64,000 nt of DNA from Chitinophaga sp. H8 (GCF_040567655.1 NZ_JBEXAC010000001.1:310001-374000); one strand, 5' to 3'. Numbered from the stretch's first letter, positions 1-10,317 are shown. The notes: generated by a model not told the origin, from the letters alone. Numbers and translations are program-made.

Positions 1-2
1 TT

Positions 3-2111
3 GACTGGCAGGATGAAATATTCCGTACTGCTCCTATTCAGAATCATTCCCTGTCCGTTTCGGGTGGAAATGATAAAACCCGCTTTAACCTGACGGGCAA
101 TTATTTTGATCAGAAAGGAGTAATTCTTAATTCTTATAACAATCAGGCGCAATTAAGAGCTAATCTTGAACATAATATTAATAACAACTGGAAAATAACT
201 TTTAATAATATCGTTAGCCGTACAAAAAATAATTTCCTCTACAGTAATAATACAGAAAGAGGAGCGGGGGTATTAAGCGGCGCACTGATATCTCCTCCAA
301 CGGTACCGGTTTACGATGCTAATGGCAATTACAGTAATGTAAGAAAGTATCCGTTTAGCCCGGATATTGCGGAGAATCCCGTGGCAATGGCATTGGAAAG
401 AAAAAATGTTACTACCCGAAATGCGTTGCTGACCAATTTGTTTATAGAAGGAAAGCTGCTGCCAGACCTGGTATTACGCTCTTCTATTGGTGTGCAATAT
501 GAAAATTCACGGGTAGACTTTTATTCGCCTACTATTTTTCAACCTTCTGCTACAGGTAGTGCTTCCATTAATTATGGAGAATGGGTGAATATCGTGAATG
601 AAAACACACTGACGTATTCCAAAACAGTGAACAATGACCATCATATCACCTTATTAGGAGGGATTACCTCGGAAAAAAATACAGGGCAGAATCTTGGCGC
701 CAGCGCTACCGGTTTCCTGACCAACATATTGGAGAATAAAAGCTTGCAGTCTGGCACCTCTCCGGGAATTCCTACTTCCAGCATGAGTAAATATGCGATC
801 TTATCAGGGCTGGGAAGGGTGAACTACTCTTACAAAGGAAAGTATTTGCTTACTGCAAGCATCAGAGCAGACGGTTCTTCCCGGTTTGGAAAGGCAAACA
901 GATGGGGGTATTTCCCATCTACAGCGCTGGCGTGGAGAGTAAGTGAGGAAAAATTCTGGGAGGGTATAAAGCCGGTAATCAATGACCTGAAATTAAGAGG
1001 AAGCTGGGGGGTAACAGGTAATACAGCGGTATCTGCCTATCAGTCGCTTTCTATTTTATCCAGCGTACAAACGGTACTGGATAAAAATCTTTATATAGGC
1101 TTTGCACCAGGGAGTATTAAACCTAACCCTGAGTTGAAATGGGAAACGACCACCCAGATAGATGCAGGTGTTGATGTTGGCCTGTTGAATAGCCGGCTAA
1201 TGCTCTCCTTTGATTATTACTCCAAAAGAACAAATGACCTGTTAAGCTCGGTACCTGTTTCTTCTTCTACCGGGTATTCTACTACCATTAAAAACCTGGG
1301 AACTGTAGAGAATAAAGGGATAGAGGCGGCGCTTACGGCCTATATCCTTGAGCAAGGCCCATTTAAATGGGACCTGGGCGTAAACCTTTCAAGGAATCGC
1401 AACAAAGTAATTTCATTAAGTGGCGGTACAGATATTTTCGGGGAAATTCTGGGTAATACCCTGCCGGCGATGAGTTTGGTAAGGGAAGGACATCCTATTG
1501 GCGTTTTCTACGGCTACCTGGAAGATGGCTTGGATAACAATGGAGAAATAAAGTATAAAGATCTGGATAATAATGGCACGATCAACAGCCTGGACCGTAC
1601 CATTATCGGTGATCCTAATCCGGCTTACATTATAGGATTGAACTCGCATATGAGTTATAAGAATTTTGACCTTACGATATTGGTAACCAGTATACAGGGA
1701 GTAGATGTATTAAACTATAATTTATCAAATGTGGCAGATGGGTTCAGCTTTGGTATTAACCAGGTAAGGGATATTTTAGGTAATTACTGGACTGCCGACA
1801 AGCCTAATCCCAATGCGAAGTACCCTAAGATCAGTAAAAATACCAGGTACCTGGGTTCTGATCGTTTTATAGAAGATGGATCCTATATACGTGTTAAAAA
1901 CATACAGCTGTCTTACACACTTAAAAAAGACAAACTGGTGTTGGCGGGCTCCCAGATATATGTAGCTGTGCAGAATCCATTTACGTTTACTAATTATTCT
2001 TTTTATACCCCTGAGATCAATACGAGGGGTGCAGGGATTTCCAGGGGAATTGATCAGTTTGGCTATCCTGATGCACGTTCATTCATGCTTGGATTACGGG
2101 TGAAATTTTAA
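3..2111 (+). CDS. SusC/RagA-type TonB-dependent outer-membrane receptor, 5' truncated
   Basis: The reading frame is open from base 3, so the gene starts outside the window; 702 C-terminal residues are visible. They form the barrel of a SusC-like TonB-dependent transporter: repeated amphipathic beta-strands, the motif GSSRFGKANRWGYFPS, the segment KDLDNNGTINSLDRTIIGDP typical of SusC barrels, and a terminal strand ending LGLRVKF. The family imports oligosaccharides with a SusD lid lipoprotein. The SusD partner follows directly: this stop (TAA 2109-2111) overlaps an ATG at 2111. An internal ATG at 381 is not the true start, because the protein upstream of it (DWQDEIFRTAPIQNHSLSVS) is typical SusC sequence. 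The signal peptide, plug and any STN domain cannot be seen. Confidence 0.95.
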   Translation, partial: DWQDEIFRTAPIQNHSLSVSGGNDKTRFNLTGNYFDQKGVILNSYNNQAQLRANLEHNINNNWKITFNNIVSRTKNNFLYSNNTERGAGVLSGALISPPTVPVYDANGNYSNVRKYPFSPDIAENPVAMALERKNVTTRNALLTNLFIEGKLLPDLVLRSSIGVQYENSRVDFYSPTIFQPSATGSASINYGEWVNIVNENTLTYSKTVNNDHHITLLGGITSEKNTGQNLGASATGFLTNILENKSLQSGTSPGIPTSSMSKYAILSGLGRVNYSYKGKYLLTASIRADGSSRFGKANRWGYFPSTALAWRVSEEKFWEGIKPVINDLKLRGSWGVTGNTAVSAYQSLSILSSVQTVLDKNLYIGFAPGSIKPNPELKWETTTQIDAGVDVGLLNSRLMLSFDYYSKRTNDLLSSVPVSSSTGYSTTIKNLGTVENKGIEAALTAYILEQGPFKWDLGVNLSRNRNKVISLSGGTDIFGEILGNTLPAMSLVREGHPIGVFYGYLEDGLDNNGEIKYKDLDNNGTINSLDRTIIGDPNPAYIIGLNSHMSYKNFDLTILVTSIQGVDVLNYNLSNVADGFSFGINQVRDILGNYWTADKPNPNAKYPKISKNTRYLGSDRFIEDGSYIRVKNIQLSYTLKKDKLVLAGSQIYVAVQNPFTFTNYSFYTPEINTRGAGISRGIDQFGYPDARSFMLGLRVKF

Positions 2112-2137
2112 TGCTAACTCATTTAAACAGGGCAACA

Positions 2138-3595
2138 ATGACAAAATCATATAATTATCTCCTATTGTTATTTTTCTTTTGCTGTATTTCCTGCAGCAAG
2201 TTCCTGGATGAAGTACCGGAAGACAGGCTGGCAGAAGGTAACTTTTACAAAAGCCTGGATGATGCACGTTCTGCTGTAAATGCTATTTATGCACCGGTAA
2301 GAGCAGGTATTTTCAGAGGGCCTTATTTTTTACAGGTGGAAATTATGGCAGATTATGCAGAGGGTAGAGGCTCTACAGCTATTATTGGTGAGTACAAAGG
2401 ATTGGATATTGTGAATATTCAGCGGGTAGCTTTAATCTGGGATGGCTTTTACCGTAGTATCAGGAATGCTAATATTGCAATTGAGAATATTCCGGGTATT
2501 GCATCTGTGAGTGAGTCGGACAAGAATGCCCTGGTAGCGGAAGCACGGTTTATGCGGGCATTCAGCTACTACCACCTGGTTAGAAACTGGGGGGCAGTGC
2601 CTTTATATCTGAGCACCACTCCTGAGAGTACAGCACGTACTCCCGTAGCTGATGTGTATAAAGCTATTGTGGCAGATCTTGAATTTGCAGAGAAAAATCT
2701 GCCTCCTAAAGCGGCACAGTATGGGAGGCCTGGTATAGGTGCTGCCAAAGCCTTGCTGGCAGATGTAAGTCTTACTACTGGTAATTGGGGAACGGCCAGG
2801 GATAAAGCCGATGAAATCATTAAATCCGGTGAGTTTTCACTGACCAATATAACTAAAACGGATGATTGGGAAAATGTTTTCGGACCTACTGTAAATGGTT
2901 CTCCGGAAGAAGTATTCTATATTAAATTTAATCATCTGGATGGATGGGAATGGCCACACAACTTGTTATGGAGTGAAACCACCTTTTCTCCTTTTGGGAA
3001 TTATGTGATCTATTCAACTCTGGACAACCGTTTCCTGAATGCATGGGATAACCAGGATTTACGCAAACAATGGGATATCTTCACAGAATATATTAACCGG
3101 AAAACAGGGGTGCTGGAAAAATTGCCGGCTTCCACACCGGTACTTTTCAGTAAGTGGAGAGATCCGGGAGCACCAACTACTACCGGACATGCCAATGACT
3201 ATCCTTTTCTGAGATTTGCAGATGTATTGCTTATTTATGCAGAAGCAGCTGCCATGGCAGAAAATAGTGTGCCAGCTTTAGCAGTTGAACGCCTGAATAT
3301 GATCCATAGAAGAGCTTATGGGTTTCCGGCCAATGCAGCTTCCGCTGTTGACTATCCTACTGGTGGATGGACTTTGAATGCATTCCGGGACACCGTATTG
3401 CAGGAACGTGGGCACGAATTGTTTATGGAAGGCAAAAGGTGGCTGGATCTGAAACGTACAGGTAAGGTAAAGGAAGTGATCAAAGCCAATTTAGGAAAAG
3501 ATGTACAGGATGTACACCTGCTATGGCCTATTCCGCAACAGGAAATAGACACTAATCCGGAAATCAGCCAGGCAGAGCAAAATCCTGGCTATTGA
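2138..3595 (+). CDS. SusD/RagB-family nutrient-binding outer-membrane lipoprotein
   Basis: About 485 residues, partner of the preceding SusC. I chose ATG 2138 over the overlapping ATG 2111 because it gives a clean lipoprotein signal peptide (MTKSYNYLLLL...CISC, lipidated Cys19). The mature protein shows SusD hallmarks: FLDEVPEDRLAEGNFYKS near the N-terminus, an alpha-helical TPR-like scaffold (AEARFMRAFSYYHLVRNWG), PFLRFADVLLIYAEA, the ERGHELFMEGKRWLDLKRTG segment, and the ending LLWPIPQQEIDTNPEISQ...NPGY. SusD proteins sit on the cell surface and hand glycans to SusC. The 26-bp gap to SusC and 13 bp to the next enzyme gene suggest one operon. Confidence 0.95.
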   Translation: MTKSYNYLLLLFFFCCISCSKFLDEVPEDRLAEGNFYKSLDDARSAVNAIYAPVRAGIFRGPYFLQVEIMADYAEGRGSTAIIGEYKGLDIVNIQRVALIWDGFYRSIRNANIAIENIPGIASVSESDKNALVAEARFMRAFSYYHLVRNWGAVPLYLSTTPESTARTPVADVYKAIVADLEFAEKNLPPKAAQYGRPGIGAAKALLADVSLTTGNWGTARDKADEIIKSGEFSLTNITKTDDWENVFGPTVNGSPEEVFYIKFNHLDGWEWPHNLLWSETTFSPFGNYVIYSTLDNRFLNAWDNQDLRKQWDIFTEYINRKTGVLEKLPASTPVLFSKWRDPGAPTTTGHANDYPFLRFADVLLIYAEAAAMAENSVPALAVERLNMIHRRAYGFPANAASAVDYPTGGWTLNAFRDTVLQERGHELFMEGKRWLDLKRTGKVKEVIKANLGKDVQDVHLLWPIPQQEIDTNPEISQAEQNPGY

Positions 3596-3608
3596 TAAGT
3601 AATTGTTG

Positions 3609-5606
3609 ATGAATAAGATCAGGACGCATATACGCATTACCATTTTTCTTGCGCTGTGTATTTCCTTTGATGCACAGGCACAGCAGCAGGCTTGTGCTAC
3701 CGTGAAAATAAAAGCGGGCGTTCCTGCTTTGTATATTAACGGAAAGGCTTATCCGCCATATGCGTATATGTCTTATCTGGGGGAAGAAAAATATTATAGG
3801 GAAGTAGCCGCTGCGGGGCTTCATCTTTATAATATTCCGGCTTATCTGGGAGACAGAGGTATTAATTCTACCTCAGGTATTAAACCATTCAGAACAGCGG
3901 TATGGAAGGGAAAGGGGGAGTATGACTATTCCAGTATTATTCAGGACTTCGAAAAATTATTACGGGCAGATCCGGAAGCAAAAGTGATCATTCGGTTTCA
4001 CCTGGATCCACCGGTATGGTGGGAAAAAGAAAACCCGGATGCGGTGTGCAGGCTTCCGGATGGTAGTGGGTATCGTACCAGCTATGCTTCCAGAAAGTGG
4101 CAGCAGGAAGCAGGAGAAGTATTAAAAAAGGCCATCAAATGGGTGATGAATTCTCCTTATGGGGCACACTTAGTAGGAATTCATGTGGCCGGTGGCTTTA
4201 CAGAGGAATGGTTTTATCACTACAAGGACCTGTTTTATGATGAAAGCAATGTGCGTAAAACAGCCTTTCGCGATTGGATGAAGCAACGTTATGCCAATAA
4301 CACTGCCGCGCTCAGGAAAGCCTGGAATGATCCTGCCATCAGCTTTGACCAGGTGCAGCCAGCTGATATCAGCGGGGCAGAAAGAAAAAGGGAATGGCGT
4401 AGTACGGCCACTGACCAACGCTATTTTGATACCTTTGATTTTCAGGCTACTACTATGGCCGACCATATTGCCTGGTTCTGCAAAATAGTAAAAGAGACCA
4501 GTAATAATTGTTTGCTGACAGGCGCTTTCTATGGTTATCACTATTTTGTTCCTGATCCCAGGAGAGGACACGGCGCGCTGGCGAAGTTATTGAACTGTCC
4601 TTACCTGGATTATCTTTCCAGTCCTAATGATTATAACCGTGTGGTAGGCGAGGATTGGGCACCTATGGCGGCTATTAAGTCGGTGCAGCTGCATGGTAAG
4701 CTATGGCTGGCAGAGAATGATACCCGTACCACCCTGACCACCTTATTGAGGGACCGTGCTCCGGCAGTAGCGCCGGCAGGTGATTGGTACACCAATGGCG
4801 TATGGATTGGGCCGGATAAGATGGAAACATCCGTTGCTCTGCTTCAGAAGAATCTTGCCAGGATGCTGGCCTATGGATATGGTGGGTGGTGGTTTGATAT
4901 GTGGGGGGGCTGGTTCAGTGATCCGGCATTATTAGCCGTATTAAAACAGGGGCAGCAATTTTTTTATCAATACCCGGATACCCTATTCCCGGCTATGCAG
5001 CCACAGGTAGCGGTAGTGGTAGATGAGAGATTGCAAAGCTGGGATAAGGATTATGGCGGCCTTACGGCAACCATTACGGGCAACAGGTATGCACTGGGAA
5101 AAACAGGAGCTCCCTATGACCTGTACCTGCGTACCGACCTGAACAAAGTACCGGCAGGAAAATACAAAGTGATCTGGCTCATGGGAGTGATGGAACCCAA
5201 TAAACAGGAGCAGATGTGGATAACACAGTGGGCTGCGGAAGGCAGGATGGTGATACATACTGATGGATATGCTACAACAATTTATGACAGGAAGAAATTA
5301 ACACAGCCCACTGTTATCAATCAACTGCAATGGTCGGCTACCGCTTTGGGAGAACTTTGGGACCGTGCAGGTGTGCACCGGTACCTGGATACAGAAGACG
5401 TAGTATATGCCGGTCGTGGATGGGTAAGTGTACATACAGCTAAAGGAGGAGCTAAACAAGTGAAGCTTCCTTTTTATGCACGTGTAACGGATCCCGTTAC
5501 AAAAGAAACAATTGTTAATTTTGCGAAAATCGTTCCACTGGAGATGCAGCCAGGTACCACCCGTCTTTTAAGGGTAGTACCTGTAACACACCCGGGTAAA
5601 CAATAA
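3609..5606 (+). CDS. Exported GH42-like (clan GH-A type) glycoside hydrolase
   Basis: 665 residues from ATG 3609; two in-frame TTG codons just upstream are weaker starts. A signal peptide is visible with likely cleavage after AQA at about residue 24. The rest resembles a beta-galactosidase-type TIM barrel (GH42-like): early strand PPYAYMSYLGEEKYY, VIIRFHLDPPVWWEKENPDA, then the carboxylate pair E199/E200 in GGFTEEWFYHY and E369 in LWLAENDTRTT, which sit where the acid/base and nucleophile of clan GH-A enzymes would be. A C-terminal trimerisation-type and beta-sandwich region follows (VIWLMGVMEPNKQEQ). It lies between SusD and a DUF6259 protein, so it probably acts in the periplasm on products of this PUL. 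The family assignment is by resemblance; the exact GH family and substrate are not certain. Confidence 0.7.
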   Translation: MNKIRTHIRITIFLALCISFDAQAQQQACATVKIKAGVPALYINGKAYPPYAYMSYLGEEKYYREVAAAGLHLYNIPAYLGDRGINSTSGIKPFRTAVWKGKGEYDYSSIIQDFEKLLRADPEAKVIIRFHLDPPVWWEKENPDAVCRLPDGSGYRTSYASRKWQQEAGEVLKKAIKWVMNSPYGAHLVGIHVAGGFTEEWFYHYKDLFYDESNVRKTAFRDWMKQRYANNTAALRKAWNDPAISFDQVQPADISGAERKREWRSTATDQRYFDTFDFQATTMADHIAWFCKIVKETSNNCLLTGAFYGYHYFVPDPRRGHGALAKLLNCPYLDYLSSPNDYNRVVGEDWAPMAAIKSVQLHGKLWLAENDTRTTLTTLLRDRAPAVAPAGDWYTNGVWIGPDKMETSVALLQKNLARMLAYGYGGWWFDMWGGWFSDPALLAVLKQGQQFFYQYPDTLFPAMQPQVAVVVDERLQSWDKDYGGLTATITGNRYALGKTGAPYDLYLRTDLNKVPAGKYKVIWLMGVMEPNKQEQMWITQWAAEGRMVIHTDGYATTIYDRKKLTQPTVINQLQWSATALGELWDRAGVHRYLDTEDVVYAGRGWVSVHTAKGGAKQVKLPFYARVTDPVTKETIVNFAKIVPLEMQPGTTRLLRVVPVTHPGKQ

Positions 5607-5656
5607 AATGGTATTTCATGACAACAACGTGCGCTGGCACCCACTTCTTTCGTAAC

Positions 5657-7930
5657 ATGATCAAATTATTTCTGACTGTATGGATGATGCTGATATTACC
5701 GATATCCTATGCAGGGCAAACACCACAGCATGATTTTATACAGTTGAACAATGGCCGGATACGACTTACATTTAATAAGAGTACCGGTGGTTTTGTTTCA
5801 ATGGAAGACCTGGTCAAAAAAGAGATGATCAGTAAAACAGGAAGCTCCGGGATACAGACGCCCTGGGAATTGTATATTGATAAAGCGGGTGCAAGCCAAC
5901 GTGCAGATATCAGCAGCTTTAAGGAATTTAGTTTTGAGAATAACAAACCGGATGCACTTACTCTGATCTGGAAAGGATGGCGTGAATCCGGTGATAATGA
6001 TACTAAAGTAACAGTTACCGTAACACTGGAAAAGGGTAAGGCGTTGTCTGCCTGGAATATTAAAGTAGAAGGGCTAAAAGGGAGGCAATTATCCAAGGTA
6101 GTATTCCCAAGAGTAGGAGGATTGCCCAACTCGGCTGATGAATACCTGGCAGTTCCTCATTGGATGGGAGAGTTGCTACAGGATCCGGGAGCACAACTGG
6201 CGGCGTTAAAAAATACACCTCAGCAATTTGATTGGTTTTATCCCGGCCACCTTTCCATGCAATTGCTGGCCTTATATAATAAGCAGGGCAGAGGATTTTA
6301 TGCGGCCTGTGATGATGCCGCTGCTTACCGGAAGAATCTGGCAGTAGTATTGGAACCATCCGGTACGCTGGCGTATCAAATGGAAAACTTCCCTCCACTG
6401 GAAGCCAACCGGCTTGCTTATCAGTTGCCCTATAATGCAGTGATAGGATCCTTTCATGGAGACTGGATCACTGCTGCGGAACAATACCGCGAGTGGGGTA
6501 CACAACAGGCCTGGTGCAGCGACAGCCGTCTTAAAAATAATGCTACACCGGCATGGCTGGATAGCACAGCCCTTTGGGTATGGAACAGGGGGAAATCAGA
6601 TCAGGTACTCAAACCGGCAGTGGACCTGAAAGAACGTTTAGGACTTCCTGTCAATGTTTTATGGCATTGGTGGCATGGGTGCTCCTATGATGATGGGTTC
6701 CCTGAATATTTACCACCAAGGGAAGGTAAAACCCCATTTATTGAAAGTGTGAAATGGTCACAGGAGCATGGGGTGAAATCCCTGGTGTATATGAACCAGA
6801 TCCAGTGGGGAAACGCTACTGCAAGTTGGGAAAAGGAACATGCCAGTTTGCTGGCAGTAAAGGATAAAGATGAAAAGATCAGTTCTCATGTCTACAATAT
6901 CTTTACCGGCAAAGCCCTGACGAATATGTGCGTAGGTGCTGAAGGATGGCGCAATAAGTATGTTTCGCTGGCTGATAGTGTGGTGAATGATTACCAGGTA
7001 AATGGTGTTTATATGGACCAAACCTGCCTGAGCAGGATGTGTTATGACAAAACCCATGGCCATCCCCTGGGCGGCGGTAATTACTGGGTGAAAAATTCAG
7101 GTAAGATCACGGAGGGTATCCGGTCAAAAGTATTGCATAATAAACAGATTGCCCTGGCAGGTGAAGGAGTTGGAGAAGCGTGGATGCCGTATGTAGATGC
7201 TTTTCTGGTTCTGCAGGTAAGCAGGGAGCGTTATGCGGGTACCCAGGGATGGCAACCTATTCCATTTTTCCAGGTGGTGTATCATCCCTACAGTCTTGCC
7301 TATGGTAATTATTCTTCCCTGCTTACGCCTCCCTACGACGAGCTGTGGCCGGAAGAGCATAAACCGGCTACAACTTTACAGCCACTGGATAAAATGTTTA
7401 ATAAACAATTTCTGATGGAACAGGCCAGGTCGTTTACCTGGGGGATGCAACCCATGATTGCCAATTATCTGCCCTTGCTGGCCACTGAAAGAAAAGAGGA
7501 GATTGATTATCTGTTAACACTGTCCAGGGTGAGAAATAAGGGTTTGAAGTATTTGTTGCATGGGGAATTCCGGCGGGCACCTGAAATGACTATACCGGAA
7601 GAAGAACTAAGCATTTCCAAGCTGTCTATTTATGCCGGGCAGAAAGAAAACGTTACAACTTTCCATAAAAAATACCCTGTGGTATATAGCTCTTCCTGGA
7701 AGTCGGCAGACAATATGCTGGGAATTGCTGTTGCCAGTATCTATGATAAGGTGTATGATGTAAAGATGGATTTCAGATCAGCAGATTATGGTCTTCCTGC
7801 CTCAGGTAAGATCTATCTTGTTAATGAAGCGGGTAGAAAACAACTGGGTACTTATTCCAAAGGAAAAGTACGGATCAACTATGCACTGCCTGCCAAGGGC
7901 ATCTGCCTGATAGAAATTGCTGCACGCTAA
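5657..7930 (+). CDS. Exported DUF6259-type putative glycoside hydrolase
   Basis: 757 residues from ATG 5657; an upstream in-frame ATG at 5618 would put a polar extension before the signal peptide, so I prefer 5657 (MIKLFLTVWMM...SYA, cleavage near residue 19). The N-terminal third is a beta-sandwich (LNNGRIRLTFNKSTGGFVSM). The centre is a TIM-barrel-like domain with WHWWHGCSYDDGFPEYLPP, YMDQ (D454) and AGEGVGEAWMPYVDAF (E503, E507), which could supply the nucleophile and acid. The C-terminus is a beta-domain. This layout matches what I know as DUF6259 proteins, which often sit in PULs; the reaction is not established here. It follows the GH42-like gene by about 50 bp and is followed by a hairpin terminator, so it probably closes the SusCD operon. 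Confidence 0.65.
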   Translation: MIKLFLTVWMMLILPISYAGQTPQHDFIQLNNGRIRLTFNKSTGGFVSMEDLVKKEMISKTGSSGIQTPWELYIDKAGASQRADISSFKEFSFENNKPDALTLIWKGWRESGDNDTKVTVTVTLEKGKALSAWNIKVEGLKGRQLSKVVFPRVGGLPNSADEYLAVPHWMGELLQDPGAQLAALKNTPQQFDWFYPGHLSMQLLALYNKQGRGFYAACDDAAAYRKNLAVVLEPSGTLAYQMENFPPLEANRLAYQLPYNAVIGSFHGDWITAAEQYREWGTQQAWCSDSRLKNNATPAWLDSTALWVWNRGKSDQVLKPAVDLKERLGLPVNVLWHWWHGCSYDDGFPEYLPPREGKTPFIESVKWSQEHGVKSLVYMNQIQWGNATASWEKEHASLLAVKDKDEKISSHVYNIFTGKALTNMCVGAEGWRNKYVSLADSVVNDYQVNGVYMDQTCLSRMCYDKTHGHPLGGGNYWVKNSGKITEGIRSKVLHNKQIALAGEGVGEAWMPYVDAFLVLQVSRERYAGTQGWQPIPFFQVVYHPYSLAYGNYSSLLTPPYDELWPEEHKPATTLQPLDKMFNKQFLMEQARSFTWGMQPMIANYLPLLATERKEEIDYLLTLSRVRNKGLKYLLHGEFRRAPEMTIPEEELSISKLSIYAGQKENVTTFHKKYPVVYSSSWKSADNMLGIAVASIYDKVYDVKMDFRSADYGLPASGKIYLVNEAGRKQLGTYSKGKVRINYALPAKGICLIEIAAR

Positions 7931-7958
7931 TTGCCTCTAAAACAGCTTTTGAGGAGTG

Positions 7959-8004
7959 GAGAGGGCCTACATGTATTGAACCATGTGGCCCTCTCTGCTT
8001 TTAA
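7959..8004 (+). terminator. Hairpin terminator after the PUL 1 operon
   Basis: The arm GAGAGGGCC(T)ACATG at 7959-7973 pairs with CATGTGGCCCTCTC at 7982-7995, with one bulged T and an 8-nt loop. It is followed by TGCTTTTAA. The stem is strong and the T-run short. It sits 28 bp after the DUF6259 stop and before the GH36 gene, suggesting the alpha-galactosidase has its own promoter. Confidence 0.65.
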
Positions 8005-8100
8005 TGATCCATAATTGTATTCTATACAGTTAAAATTTATATTATCTTGTTTTCCTGTGGCATTACCTGCCAGGCTCCTTCATCTCAAAAACAGGATCAG

Positions 8101-10257
8101 ATGTATAAACGTATTATTATCGGGTTGGTTCTATTTTTATGCTATCCGGGAACAGCCGCCATTGCACAGCAATTGATCGCTGTGGAAACCCAACATCTCC
8201 AGTTGTTATTTACTGTAAATAAGGATGGTAAACTATATCAGCGATACCTGGGGGAAAAGCTGGTGAATAAATCGGATTATCCCCGGATTGATCAGGGAAA
8301 GCAGGAAGCTTTTATAGGGGCAGGTACCCATGATCTTTTTGAACCCGCTATCAGCCTTACTCATGCAGACGGCAACCCTTCCCTGGAGCTGAAATTTGAT
8401 CAGGTAAATACCAGCCGGGAAGATAAGAACGTGGAGATTACCTCTTTTACATTGAAGGATCCCAAATATCCGGTAACCGTTATTCTGCACATTGCAGCTT
8501 ATTACCAGGAAGACATACTGAAAAGCTGGACAGAGATCAGGCACGAGGAGTCAAAGCCGGTTACACTCACAAGTTTTGCTTCGGCTATGCTGCATTTTGA
8601 TGCCAATAAATACTGGCTTACGCATTTTCATGGCGATTGGGCAAAAGAAATGCGTATGGACGAGGAAGAACTGACCAGTGGCATGAAAATACTGGACAGC
8701 AAATTAGGTACCCGCGCTAATATGTACCAGGCGCCTTTTTTCTTCCTTTCCCTGAATGAACCTTCCGGAGAAACCGCCGGTGAAGTAATTGCGGGAACAC
8801 TGGCATGGACCGGGAATTTCCGCTTTGCTTTTGAAATAGATGAACAACATGCATTAAGGGTAATAGGAGGAATGAACTCCTATGCCTCGGCTTATGCTTT
8901 GTTGCCGGGAAAACCTTTTATAACACCTGCATTGATCTTTACTTATTCTAAACAGGGCAAAGGACAGGTAAGCCGTAACTTTCACCAATGGGCCAGAAAT
9001 TATGGGGTGCTGGATGGTAATAAGCCCAGGATGGTACTGCTCAATAACTGGGAAGCTACCGGTTTTGATTTCAATGAACAGCAACTGGGTACACTGTTTG
9101 ACCATGCACATGACCTGGGCGCTGATCTGTTCCTGCTGGATGATGGCTGGTTTGCCAATAAATATCCGAGAAATGATGACCATGCGGGGCTGGGCGACTG
9201 GGAGGTGAATAAGAAAAAACTCCCTAATGGTATTGGACACCTGGTAAAAGAAGCTACGGATAAAGGCGTGAAGTTTGGCATATGGGTAGAGCCGGAGATG
9301 GTGAATCCTAAAAGCGAGCTGTACGAAAAGCATCCCGACTGGATCCTGAAACTACCCAACCGTGAGGAACACTATTATCGTAACCAGCTGGTACTGGATC
9401 TGGTAAATCCTAAAGTGCAGGATTTTGTATTTAATACGCTGGACCAATTACTGACCAGTGCACCGGGTATTGCTTATATCAAGTGGGATTGCAACAGGAT
9501 GATGACCAATGCATATTCCCCCTACCTTAAAAATAATCAGTCTGCACTTTATATTGAATATACCCGGAGCCTTTATAAAGTACTGGACCGCTTAAGGCTC
9601 AAATATCCACATTTACCTATGATGCTTTGCTCCGGTGGTGGCGGTCGTGCTGATTACGGCGCTTTGCGCTATTTTACAGAATTCTGGCCCAGTGATAATA
9701 CAGATGGATTGGAAAGGGTGTATATCCAATGGGGGTATTCTTATTTCTTCCCTTCTTTCACGATCTCCAGCCATGTTACTTCCTGGGGAAAACAATCACT
9801 TAAATTCCGTACGGATGTGGCCATGATGGGCCGCATGGGATATGATATCGACCTCGAAAAATTAAGTACTGAAGAAATGCAGTTTAGCCGCAACGCAGTA
9901 AAAAACTATAAGCGCCTCAATACGGTGATAGCGGGAGGAGACCTGTATCGCATCATTTCCCCTTACAAGGAAAACCGGGCAGTTTTAATGTATGTAAGCC
10001 CGGAGAAAAGTAAAGCAGTATTATTTGCTTATACCCTGCATACCAGGTATGGTGAAAGGTTTCCAGTAGTAAAACTCGAAGGGCTGGATGGGCAGAAGCA
10101 GTATAAAATTGAAGAGATTAACCTGCCGGAAGGAGCATCTTCACAGATAGCAGGAAACAATCAGGTATTTTCCGGAGATTACCTTATGAAGATCGGGCTG
10201 CCGGTTTCTTCCGGTAATGAATTGACGAGTGTAGTACTGGAAATTACAGCAGAATAA
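8101..10257 (+). CDS. Exported GH36 alpha-galactosidase
   Basis: 718 residues from ATG 8101; an upstream TTG at 8049 region would only extend before the signal peptide. Cleavage is likely after AIA at residue 22. The enzyme hydrolyses terminal alpha-1,6-galactose from raffinose-type oligosaccharides or galactomannan. Domains in order: N-terminal beta-supersandwich, (beta/alpha)8 barrel from about residue 300, C-terminal beta-sandwich. The nucleophile is D463 in YIKWDCNR and the acid/base is D532 in WPSDNTDG; their 69-residue spacing fits group I GH36 enzymes of about 730 residues. LLDDGWF and CSGGGGRADYG are further family motifs. It follows the SusCD-GH42-like-DUF6259 genes in the same direction but beyond a terminator. 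The secreted form suggests periplasmic action on imported oligosaccharides. Confidence 0.93.
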   Translation: MYKRIIIGLVLFLCYPGTAAIAQQLIAVETQHLQLLFTVNKDGKLYQRYLGEKLVNKSDYPRIDQGKQEAFIGAGTHDLFEPAISLTHADGNPSLELKFDQVNTSREDKNVEITSFTLKDPKYPVTVILHIAAYYQEDILKSWTEIRHEESKPVTLTSFASAMLHFDANKYWLTHFHGDWAKEMRMDEEELTSGMKILDSKLGTRANMYQAPFFFLSLNEPSGETAGEVIAGTLAWTGNFRFAFEIDEQHALRVIGGMNSYASAYALLPGKPFITPALIFTYSKQGKGQVSRNFHQWARNYGVLDGNKPRMVLLNNWEATGFDFNEQQLGTLFDHAHDLGADLFLLDDGWFANKYPRNDDHAGLGDWEVNKKKLPNGIGHLVKEATDKGVKFGIWVEPEMVNPKSELYEKHPDWILKLPNREEHYYRNQLVLDLVNPKVQDFVFNTLDQLLTSAPGIAYIKWDCNRMMTNAYSPYLKNNQSALYIEYTRSLYKVLDRLRLKYPHLPMMLCSGGGGRADYGALRYFTEFWPSDNTDGLERVYIQWGYSYFFPSFTISSHVTSWGKQSLKFRTDVAMMGRMGYDIDLEKLSTEEMQFSRNAVKNYKRLNTVIAGGDLYRIISPYKENRAVLMYVSPEKSKAVLFAYTLHTRYGERFPVVKLEGLDGQKQYKIEEINLPEGASSQIAGNNQVFSGDYLMKIGLPVSSGNELTSVVLEITAE

Positions 10258-10317
10258 GCAGGCATATTGAAGGGCCTTCTTTTTATAAGTTATCTTTATT
10301 GACATAAAATCCCGCAT

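Noticed and set aside
381..2111. Complete 576-residue receptor gene starting at ATG 381
   Set aside because: The same frame is open to base 3 with typical SusC sequence, so it is the tail of a larger gene.
10264..10290. Hairpin terminator between the alpha-galactosidase and rpiA
   Set aside because: GAAGGGCCTTC is palindromic but leaves no usable loop, so a stable hairpin is unlikely.
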